From contig JBBPYR010000038.1 in assembly GCA_038199755.1 (NCBI GenBank), positions 1 to 11,906 on the forward strand: a stretch of DNA of 11,906 bases. Direction: 5' to 3'. Positions within the stretch are counted from its first letter, which is position 1. Each line of letters opens with the position of its first letter. Below are positions 6,376-11,906 of the stretch, in pieces. The notes beneath the pieces were generated by a model. That model saw only the letters and a list, made by a program, of their open reading frames with translations. It made no database searches and was not told where the DNA came from. The translations under genes and the position numbers were made by a program. Source of the stretch: JBBPYR01 sp038199755 (GTDB lineage Bacteria > Chloroflexota > Ktedonobacteria > Ktedonobacterales > Ktedonobacteraceae).

Positions 6376-8355
6376 ATGCAAGTACAACCGCCTTCAAAAT
6401 CATCCCCACTGGTGGGTGTGGGACACCGTGGAGACATCCAGCCGCTCAGCACCGATGCCGTACGCTTCGAAATCGACATGTGCATCGGCTGCGATCGCTG
6501 TATGCGCGCCTGCCCAATTCCTATGTCATCCACCGTCAATATCGCCGACCTCAACCGCGCCACCATCACGGATGACATCTTGCCGCATGTCGCCCGCTTC
6601 ACTGATGAATGTGTCATGTGTGGCTCTTGCGTGCCCGTCTGCCCGGTGGACAACCATCGCGACTTGCTCATGCTTTCGCTCAAACAACGGCTCGGCATCT
6701 CCTGGGATGGCAAAGTCGATATGAACCGCGTGCTCAACTTCCTGCCACAGGGCTGGGATGTGCCACGCCTGCTACGCCACCTGCGCGAACAACCCATGTT
6801 CAGCGATGCCCAACTCGTGCCGGACAACTACCTGCTACATGTCGTCGCCACCTCAAAACTGCACACACTCATGCCCGGCTCCGTCGTCCTACACGAGGGC
6901 GAATATGGGCGTGAACTCTACCTCATTCTAGAGGGACGCTGCGAACTTTCCTCAGCTGGCACCGCTGGACAGGACATGCCCATCGCCCATCTGCGCAGGG
7001 GTGAATACATGGGCGAGCACGGCATGCTCACGGGCCAGCAGCGTAACGCCACCGCACGCACACAAACGCCCGCCATCATCTTAGAGGTGCCGGAACAGGT
7101 CATGCAACGCCTGATGGAGATTGTTCCCGCCGTGCAACGCTTCTTCAGCGCACTCAATACCACGCGCTCCATCGAATCCATCTTGCAGCGCATGGCACTC
7201 TTCCAGGGTATCGCCGCCATCGACATTCGCAACATTGCCGAGCAGACGCAGACGCGCCAATATGAACGGGACGAACGGCTCTTCAGCGAGGACACGCAGG
7301 GGACACAAGGGCAGCCCGCCCGTGAATCGCTGCATATCCTGCTCGAAGGCTTCGTCAAAGTGGCACGGCGCACCAAAGCAGGGACAGGCCACAACAACAG
7401 CGACGAGCGCATCATCGCCTACCGTCAGGCGGGTGATTATTTCGCAGGCGGGCTAGACCTACTCGGCGATGGCAAATCCGTCAGTGCCACCGCCATCACA
7501 CGCACAAACGTCGCCGAGGTACCCCGTGCCACCCTGTCCGCCCTCTTCACACGCTATCCCGATGTCAAGCAGCGTTTCACCATGCGTCTGCAACAGTACC
7601 GCGATGCCGCCGCCGCCGCGCAATCCGGCATCTTCGATCCACTCGCGCACACCAGCACCAACTTCGTCAATCCGCTCTCGGACACCAAGGCCCGCGCTGG
7701 CTTGCACGCGCTCGTCGATGAAGGCGTCATCGAAGGAACAGAGGTGTTGGTGATTGACCTGGACAAGTGCATTCATTGCAACGAGTGTGAAGAGGCGTGT
7801 GCGCGTCGTCACGGCCATTCCCGCATGAACCGCAAAGGCATGGTCGTCGGCAATATCAGCATTGCCACCGCCTGCCGCCAATGCCAAGATCCGGTCTGCA
7901 TGCTGTGTAGCCGCGCCGGTATCGCCCGCCTGCCCAGCGGCGAAGTCTACATCACCGAAAGCTGCATCGGCTGCGGCATCTGCGCCGAACGTTGCCCCTA
8001 CGACAACATCTCGATTATGGCACTTGATGAGGATGCGGGACAGGGCGGACAGGGCGCGATAAATCGCGCCCCTACGGATACGTTTCAGAAGTTTACTAGC
8101 TTCTTCGCCAAAGGAGCGGGCAAGGAGCGCGGTCATAAGAACCTGCCCATGGTGGCCGCACCCGGCCCATTAAACAGCTTGCACGCCACCGACGCCCTAG
8201 AAGAAATGCGCAAAAAAGTAGCCATCAAATGCGACCTGTGCGCGGGCTATGACAACCAGGCATGTGTGCAGGCCTGCCCCACGGGTGCTGCCATCCGTGT
8301 GCAACCAACCGTCTTCTTCGGCTCAACCGAGGCCATTCTGGGGATAAGCAACTAA
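6376..8355 (+). CDS. Fusion of [4Fe-4S] ferredoxin modules with two cyclic-nucleotide-binding-like domains
   Basis: 659 residues. Two N-terminal CxxCxxCxxxC motifs (Cys 36/39/42/46 and 79/82/85/89) are followed by CNB-like domain 1 (about 155-250), CNB-like domain 2 (about 272-405) and a ferredoxin module like DmsB/HycB-type electron-transfer subunits (about 455-645). The module's motifs are at Cys 465/468/471/475, 500/503/508/511, 530/533/536/540 and 619/622/630/634. That is enough cysteines for up to six [4Fe-4S] clusters. CNB1 keeps a phosphate-cassette-like GE (213-214) with Arg223 and AT; CNB2 lacks both the GE and the Arg and probably cannot bind nucleotide. There is no helix-turn-helix, so this is not a CRP-type transcription factor. 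AAAGGA precedes the ATG by about 7 bases; the gap to the FAD gene is 27 bases. Likely role (inferred): cytoplasmic electron wire between the flavoprotein and the membrane cytochrome, gated by a nucleotide or another ligand. A repeat-derived palindrome encodes part of the linker near residue 560. Confidence 0.92.
   Translation: MQVQPPSKSSPLVGVGHRGDIQPLSTDAVRFEIDMCIGCDRCMRACPIPMSSTVNIADLNRATITDDILPHVARFTDECVMCGSCVPVCPVDNHRDLLMLSLKQRLGISWDGKVDMNRVLNFLPQGWDVPRLLRHLREQPMFSDAQLVPDNYLLHVVATSKLHTLMPGSVVLHEGEYGRELYLILEGRCELSSAGTAGQDMPIAHLRRGEYMGEHGMLTGQQRNATARTQTPAIILEVPEQVMQRLMEIVPAVQRFFSALNTTRSIESILQRMALFQGIAAIDIRNIAEQTQTRQYERDERLFSEDTQGTQGQPARESLHILLEGFVKVARRTKAGTGHNNSDERIIAYRQAGDYFAGGLDLLGDGKSVSATAITRTNVAEVPRATLSALFTRYPDVKQRFTMRLQQYRDAAAAAQSGIFDPLAHTSTNFVNPLSDTKARAGLHALVDEGVIEGTEVLVIDLDKCIHCNECEEACARRHGHSRMNRKGMVVGNISIATACRQCQDPVCMLCSRAGIARLPSGEVYITESCIGCGICAERCPYDNISIMALDEDAGQGGQGAINRAPTDTFQKFTSFFAKGAGKERGHKNLPMVAAPGPLNSLHATDALEEMRKKVAIKCDLCAGYDNQACVQACPTGAAIRVQPTVFFGSTEAILGISN
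8052..8076. repeat. REP-like palindrome inside the ferredoxin/CNB coding region
   Basis: GGGCGCGAT and ATCGCGCCC form perfect 9-bp arms with a 2-base centre (8052-8071), followed by CTACG. The right side reads CGCCCCTAC, the reverse complement of GTAGGGGCG, the word that opens the repeats at 9304, 9378 and 9981. In frame it encodes part of the Gly/Gln-rich linker (GQGAINRAPT) between two cysteine motifs, where extra residues would be tolerated. Confidence 0.75.
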
Positions 8356-8386
8356 CCATCAAACAATCTGGAAAGCGAGCACACCT

Positions 8387-9259
8387 ATGTCACTTGCGAG
8401 CAAAACACCTCTGGCGCAACGTCGCCTCTGGCATACACCTGCATCACCAGCGCGTTGGCTCTGGCTAGCCATCAGTGCCATCTTATACATCCTGTGCCTG
8501 CTCTGGTATCTCTACGCCATCAGAACACAACAATTTGTCGGGCCCTTCAACGATCCCTTACGTCTATTCGGCATCATCGCCTTCATCCTCGTGCTCAGCA
8601 CCGCCGCCTACTCGCTGCGCCGTCGTTTCGCCCGTGGCCTCCCCGGAAAAGCCCAGGCCTGGCTATGGATGCACACCTGGCTCGGTATCGCCGCCGTCCT
8701 GCTCGCCATGCTGCACGAAAACTTCGCCCGCCTGACCCACGACTACTGCACCAACCTGAGCTGCTTCACCGCCTCCGACTGGGGCAGCAGTGCCCTCTTC
8801 GCCCTCATCTTCCTCGTTCTCAGCGGCATCGTTGGTCGCCTGCTCGACACATGGCAAGCCCACACCATCGCACACGAGGCCAGCAGCAACGGCGTGGGCA
8901 TCGCCCGCGCCCTTGAAGAGCGCATCCTGGAGCTAGAATACACCGTCGAGCGCCTCTGCGCAGGCAAATCCGCCCCCTTCAAAGCCTACTGCATGCAGGC
9001 CCTCGAAGGGCAAGCCAGCAAGCCAGACCAAGCACCCGACACTTCCCAAATCGCCAGCAACGAACGCAACGACTTCCAGCATGCCAGCGACACCCTAGCA
9101 ACACGCGCCCAACTCATGCAATCCCTCCAAAAGCAGCAACAAGCTCGGACCACCATCCGCATCTGGCGCACCATCCACATCGTGCTCGCCACCCTCGCCC
9201 TGCTCATCATCCTCTACCACGGCATCCTAGAACTCCTAACCAACGTCCTCCATCTATAA
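8387..9259 (+). CDS. Putative di-heme cytochrome b-type membrane protein
   Basis: 290 residues with five predicted membrane helices at about 24-45, 58-77, 92-113, 134-153 and 262-284. Helix 3 carries His96 and His110; helix 5 carries His264 and His278. The 14-residue spacing is the same in both, as needed for two bis-histidine b hemes stacked across the membrane. Basic residues after helix 2 (RRRFARG) suggest that face is cytoplasmic, putting His96/His264 on the inner side and His110/His278 on the outer. An outer loop has two cysteines (121, 126). A large, probably cytoplasmic loop (154-260) includes a Leu/Glu-rich, coiled-coil-like stretch near 175-190 that could dock a partner. The family looks related in plan to NarI, ferric-reductase-like and b561-like cytochromes, but I cannot assign it. 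Gap to the upstream gene is 31 bases; the ribosome site is weak (GGAAAG, 11 bases away). Last gene of the operon; inferred membrane step of the electron chain. Confidence 0.85.
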   Translation: MSLASKTPLAQRRLWHTPASPARWLWLAISAILYILCLLWYLYAIRTQQFVGPFNDPLRLFGIIAFILVLSTAAYSLRRRFARGLPGKAQAWLWMHTWLGIAAVLLAMLHENFARLTHDYCTNLSCFTASDWGSSALFALIFLVLSGIVGRLLDTWQAHTIAHEASSNGVGIARALEERILELEYTVERLCAGKSAPFKAYCMQALEGQASKPDQAPDTSQIASNERNDFQHASDTLATRAQLMQSLQKQQQARTTIRIWRTIHIVLATLALLIILYHGILELLTNVLHL

Positions 9260-9270
9260 AGCAGCCCCCA

Positions 9271-9444
9271 GGGTCGCCCGCTCCAAGGGATACCCTCCCT
9301 ACAGTAGGGGCGAGGGAGGCGGTCGCGGCAGGGTGGGGACCCTTGGGTCGCCCGCTCCAAGGGATACCCTCCCTACAGTAGGGGCGAGGGAGGCGGTCGC
9401 GGCAGGGTGGGGACCCTTGGGTCGCCCGCTCCAAGGGATACCCC
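9271..9444. repeat. 74-bp direct repeats, two full copies plus a 26-base third
   Basis: Units begin at 9271, 9345 and 9419 with GGGTCGCCCGCTCCAAGGG, and the two full copies appear identical. Each unit contains inverted words (CCCTCCCTAC before GTAGGGGCGAGGG; CCCTTGG before CCAAGGG), so it can fold into hairpins. The same core recurs downstream of the transposase gene at 10022 and 10054, and inverted at 10174-10197. This stretch fills most of the 239 bases between the cytochrome gene and the transposase gene and directly follows the operon's last stop. Confidence 0.92.
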
Positions 9445-9498
9445 CCTTGGCTCACTTGCTCCCACTATCATTAACATCGCTATGTAAGGAAGAGAACA

Positions 9499-9984
9499 AT
9501 GAAACAGCAATCAGCAACACCTGAACGTCCTAACAGAAAATCACTGCGGCTACCGGACTACGACTACTCCTCGAAAGGCGCATACTTCGTCACAATTTGT
9601 CTTCAAGACCGTCAGAATTGGTTTGAAGACGAAGAGAATCGCCTCATATTACAACAAGTTTGGGACTCACTACCTAATCGTTTTCAAGGCATCACCCTTG
9701 ACAGCTTCATGATCATGCCCGATCATATTCATTTCATTCTCTGGCTCAACCCCGAACCAGCAACTCGCGTCTCATTAGGAACCACTGTAGGCGCATATAA
9801 GTCATTAACAGCCAGAGCAATTCTCGAGCACATGCGTGCAAAAGGACAGCCACACCAAGAGAAAATGTGGCAAAGAGGATATGCTGAACGTATCATTCGC
9901 AACGACGCAGAGCTACAACAAAAGCGCACATACATAGAAAATAATCCCATCAAAGACGACCTAAAGCACCATCGCATCCAGTAG
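9499..9984 (+). CDS. REP-associated tyrosine transposase (RAYT, Y1/HUH-type)
   Basis: 161 residues. The N-terminal RLPDYDYSSKGAYFVTICLQDR block is characteristic of RAYT proteins (TnpA_REP, a Y1 transposase branch). The metal-binding HUH motif is HIH at 76-78 (MPDHIHFILWL), followed by a GAYKSLTARA block, MWQRGYAERIIRN and the likely catalytic Tyr145 in TYIENNP. These enzymes nick and join single-stranded DNA at repeat hairpins, and such repeats flank this gene on both sides. The ATG is preceded by AAGGA with 8 bases of spacing. The stop codon TAG is made of bases 2-4 of the downstream repeat (GTAGGGG), so the C-terminus, rather short after the NP motif, may have been set by repeat insertion. 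Hand counts of three sequence lines gave about 45-52% G+C, against about 65% in a line of the ferredoxin gene, which fits acquired DNA. Confidence 0.93.
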   Translation: MKQQSATPERPNRKSLRLPDYDYSSKGAYFVTICLQDRQNWFEDEENRLILQQVWDSLPNRFQGITLDSFMIMPDHIHFILWLNPEPATRVSLGTTVGAYKSLTARAILEHMRAKGQPHQEKMWQRGYAERIIRNDAELQQKRTYIENNPIKDDLKHHRIQ

Positions 9985-10238
9985 GGGCGGGGGTGGACGA
10001 TGACGCGGGGATGGGACCCTTGGGTCGCCCGTTGCCGGGGATACCATTCTTCTGGGTCGCCCACTCCAAGGGATACCGTCTCCCTTAGGTGCGTTTTCCC
10101 CACAGACGATGGCGCGGAGACAATACCATTGTGGATTGCCCGTCAGATGGAGAAAACGCACCCAACAGACTATGGTATCCCCGGCAACGGGCGACCCAAG
10201 GGTCCCATCCCCTCATCCGCGTCCTCCCCCGCCCCTAC
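9981..10238. repeat. 258-bp inverted-repeat element (MITE-like) abutting the transposase gene
   Basis: Arms at 9981-10047 and 10172-10238 are each 67 bases and match, inverted, at 62 positions by my count. Both outer ends read GTAGGGGCGGGGG going inward. The 124-base centre holds a further GGGTCGCCC core (10054) and a smaller inverted pair, GGTGCGTTTTC (10088-10098) with GAAAACGCACC (10152-10162). There is no convincing gene inside. It is the same repeat family as the 74-bp units upstream of the transposase, suggesting a non-autonomous element or REP cluster that the transposase can act on. It accounts for most of the 412 gene-free bases before the zinc-ribbon gene. Confidence 0.9.
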
Positions 10239-10309
10239 TGGTGGTAGATTCAAAAATGGATACTTTGTAGCAAATTGAGAAATATCACACAGAAAAAACA
10301 ATCGTAGCA

Positions 10310-10318
10310 TGGTATACT
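10310..10318 (+). promoter_or_regulatory. Possible extended -10 promoter for the zinc-ribbon gene
   Basis: TGGTATACT fits an extended -10 (TGnTATACT) in an AT-rich stretch 78 bases before the ATG at 10397. No good -35 is seen at 16-18 bases, which extended -10 promoters can lack. Consensus resemblance only. Confidence 0.4.
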
Positions 10319-10396
10319 CTAAGCAACTTATAACACAACCTGTCATCATCATTTTGCATAGTCCGACACAGCATAATTTCAGGAAGGAACACCGAC

Positions 10397-11851
10397 ATGC
10401 AATGCCCAAATTGTCACTCACCACTCGAAGATGGAGCCGTCTTCTGTGGTAACTGTGGCGCACAAATAGCACCACGCAGCGCACAGGGCGCCACCTCCGT
10501 GAGTGATGGAACCGTCATCATGCCCGAAAGGAGTGTTGGTGCCAACACTCCTAACGTCAATACCTTCGGCAATGCCGCGAATGCCAACACCTTCGGCAAC
10601 ACACAACAAGCACCGCAACCTGGCGGCATCACCAGCATGAGAACAGCACAAGAGCAAAAACCCCAGCAAGGTCAAAATCCCTATGCAACCGTAATGGCGC
10701 AAGGACCAGACTATCGCGGCGCAACACCACTGCCCGCCACCACCACCCCCGCTCCCACTCCTCCCCCCTTCGCACCAAGGCGTGGCAATCGACGCACCCT
10801 CATCATCGTGAGCGTCCTCGTCTTACTTGCAGTCATCGTGGTCAGCGCAGGCGTATTCGCCTTAACCCGCAAACCAAGCACCAGCACAAACACAAACATT
10901 GGCGGCAAGACTGGTACTACGGGCAATACTGGTGCCGCGACCAATGCACCTGGGGGCACCGTCGCCTTCCTGGACGGGCATAACAACGGCACAGACTCAC
11001 TCAGCATGACCCTCGCCAACATGAAAGCACCAGCCAGCGGCTCACAATACTTCGCCTGGCTCATCGATCAGGCCACAGAGCACGTCACTCCCTTAGGCCA
11101 GTTAAACTCATCAGGCCAGAACCAGCCCTACACCTTAAACTTCGCGGGCAACGGACAAAACCTGCTCAGCCTCGGCAACTCGATTGAGATCACGCAAGAA
11201 CAAGGTAGCCCGGTGGCCCCCACAGGTCAAGTCGTGCTGAAAGGAACATTTCCCCCGCAAGCCTTCGTACACATCAAGCATCTGCTCTTCCACTTCGGCG
11301 ACACGCCCCACAACATCGGCCTGCTCGTCGGACTACGCGACCAGACACAAAAATTAGACGAGCAAGCCTTACTGCTCAAGAACGCCAACAACCCTATCGC
11401 CGTCAGATGCTACTCACAGGCCATAGTTGACATCATCGAAGGCCATCATTCGCACCAGTTGGCAGCAGACTGTGCCGCCCTCAATATACAGCGCGTCGAT
11501 GACGGCTACGGACTGCTCGGCACTGGTGGCTACGTCGCCAACGCGGCAGCACACGCTGGCTTTGCCGCCAACGCAGCCGACGCCACACCAAACATCAAAC
11601 TGCACGCCGGTCATGTCGGCATCGCCGTCTCCGATGTCCGCGACTGGGTCACAACCATCGACAAGGACGCCATCGCCCTGACCCAGAACCAGACGCTACA
11701 AAACAACATCACCGAGATCGCACAACTAGCCGACAAAGTCCTCCACGGCGTCCCCGGCCCCGATGGACAGGTCCTCCCTGTGCAAGGCCAAGCTGGAGCA
11801 CTCACCGCCTACCAGCACGGCCAATTCATGGCCGCCCTCCAACTGGCATAA
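10397..11851 (+). CDS. Zinc-ribbon, single-TM protein with a large exported domain
   Basis: 484 residues. The N-terminal zinc ribbon has CPNC (Cys3, Cys6) and CGNC (Cys17, Cys20), probably cytoplasmic. A low-complexity Asn/Thr/Gln/Pro linker (about 25-130) contains a duplicated NTFGN motif. NRRTLIIV starts a single membrane helix (about 133-156), followed by a Thr/Gly/Asn tether (158-186). The exported part has a beta-rich segment (about 187-287) with some likeness to anti-sigma-K (RskA) C-terminal domains, then a more helical segment (about 288-484) with many histidines (HIKHLLFHF, EGHHSH, HAGHVG) and two cysteines (338, 359). AGGAAGGAA precedes the ATG by 7 bases. The gene stands alone behind the repeat element and has its own possible promoter. 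Function unknown; a membrane-tethered sensor or metal/heme-binding protein is conceivable, but I see no CxxCH. Confidence 0.85.
   Translation: MQCPNCHSPLEDGAVFCGNCGAQIAPRSAQGATSVSDGTVIMPERSVGANTPNVNTFGNAANANTFGNTQQAPQPGGITSMRTAQEQKPQQGQNPYATVMAQGPDYRGATPLPATTTPAPTPPPFAPRRGNRRTLIIVSVLVLLAVIVVSAGVFALTRKPSTSTNTNIGGKTGTTGNTGAATNAPGGTVAFLDGHNNGTDSLSMTLANMKAPASGSQYFAWLIDQATEHVTPLGQLNSSGQNQPYTLNFAGNGQNLLSLGNSIEITQEQGSPVAPTGQVVLKGTFPPQAFVHIKHLLFHFGDTPHNIGLLVGLRDQTQKLDEQALLLKNANNPIAVRCYSQAIVDIIEGHHSHQLAADCAALNIQRVDDGYGLLGTGGYVANAAAHAGFAANAADATPNIKLHAGHVGIAVSDVRDWVTTIDKDAIALTQNQTLQNNITEIAQLADKVLHGVPGPDGQVLPVQGQAGALTAYQHGQFMAALQLA
10529..10552. repeat. 24-bp palindrome inside the zinc-ribbon gene
   Basis: AGGAGTGTTGG and CCAACACTCCT are perfect 11-bp arms around a TG centre. 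It lies in the low-complexity linker coding region (residues about 45-52), where inserted residues would be harmless. It shares no obvious word with the GTAGGGG repeat family. Confidence 0.75.
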
Positions 11852-11875
11852 ACGTACAAATCCAGAGAGACAGTC

Positions 11876-11906
11876 GAAGGGATGCACCATGACGGTGCAT
11901 CCCTTC
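11876..11906. terminator. Perfect 13-bp-stem hairpin after the zinc-ribbon gene (possible terminator)
   Basis: GAAGGGATGCACC and GGTGCATCCCTTC pair fully around a 5-base loop (ATGAC), starting 24 bases after the stop codon. The window ends at the stem, so a T-tract cannot be checked. It could be an intrinsic terminator or another palindromic repeat. Confidence 0.6.

Noticed and set aside
7459..8136. 225-codon open frame on the minus strand opposite the ferredoxin/CNB gene
   Set aside because: The plus strand encodes clear CNB and cysteine motifs through this span; the antisense frame is Ala/Gly-rich with no recognisable domain and is a product of high G+C.
6376..8355. CRP/FNR-type transcription regulator
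   Set aside because: CNB-like domains are present but no helix-turn-helix follows; the rest is ferredoxin-type cysteine motifs.
9271..9444. CRISPR array
   Set aside because: Copies are contiguous 74-bp tandem units with no unique spacers, and no cas genes are present; the same applies to the 32-bp pair at 2355-2418.
9207..9455. 82-codon minus-strand frame with internal peptide repeats
   Set aside because: The peptide repetition is just translation of the 74-bp DNA repeats; it has no ribosome site or independent coding signal.
10397..11851. Anti-sigma-K factor (RskA-like)
   Set aside because: The likeness to the RskA C-domain is weak and covers only about 100 residues, there is no zinc-anti-sigma HxxxCxxC motif, and no sigma factor gene is adjacent.

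Overview
The window looks like a chromosomal stretch from a Chloroflexota bacterium, most likely of the Ktedonobacteria type. This is inferred from style, not from a marker gene: a bacterial-type Ser/Thr kinase-like protein with a C-terminal extracytoplasmic domain, FHA modules, a zinc-ribbon/TM protein with low-complexity Thr/Asn/Gly linkers, GC-rich coding DNA, and abundant GTAGGGG-type palindromic repeats with a RAYT transposase. No rRNA, tRNA or CRISPR array was seen.

Left region (40-2344, minus strand): three tandem paralogous genes for exported proteins of about 240-255 residues, of unknown function. The last-transcribed copy is a lipoprotein; the other two carry Sec-type signal sequences. 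A 328-base divergent intergenic region (2345-2672) holds a perfect 32-bp tandem repeat, a 66-bp near-palindrome and a possible promoter for the rightward operon.

Centre (2673-9259, plus strand): four closely packed genes (gaps of 13, 27 and 31 bases) that look like one operon. In order: (1) a degenerate Ser/Thr kinase-like domain joined through an internal Tat-like anchor to a Rieske [2Fe-2S] domain; (2) a NAD(P)H/FAD reductase of the nitrite-reductase/rubredoxin-reductase type with two C-terminal FHA domains; (3) a protein with two N-terminal [4Fe-4S] motifs, two cyclic-nucleotide-binding-like domains and a four-motif C-terminal ferredoxin module; (4) a five-helix membrane protein whose four histidines are placed to bind two hemes, one near each membrane face. 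I infer a signal-controlled transmembrane electron-transfer system: NAD(P)H to FAD to Fe-S clusters to di-heme cytochrome b to an outer-face Rieske centre and/or quinone. Three of the four redox proteins are fused to signalling modules. This is the most interesting content of the window.

Right region (9260-11906): a RAYT-type (Y1/HUH) transposase gene flanked by members of one repeat family: 74-bp direct repeats upstream, and a 258-bp element with 67-bp inverted arms whose first bases supply the transposase stop codon downstream. Then comes a zinc-ribbon, single-TM protein with a His-containing exported domain, followed by a perfect 13-bp-stem hairpin at the window edge. Short palindromes also sit inside two coding regions: one related to the GTAGGGGCG repeats in the ferredoxin gene, one different in the zinc-ribbon gene.
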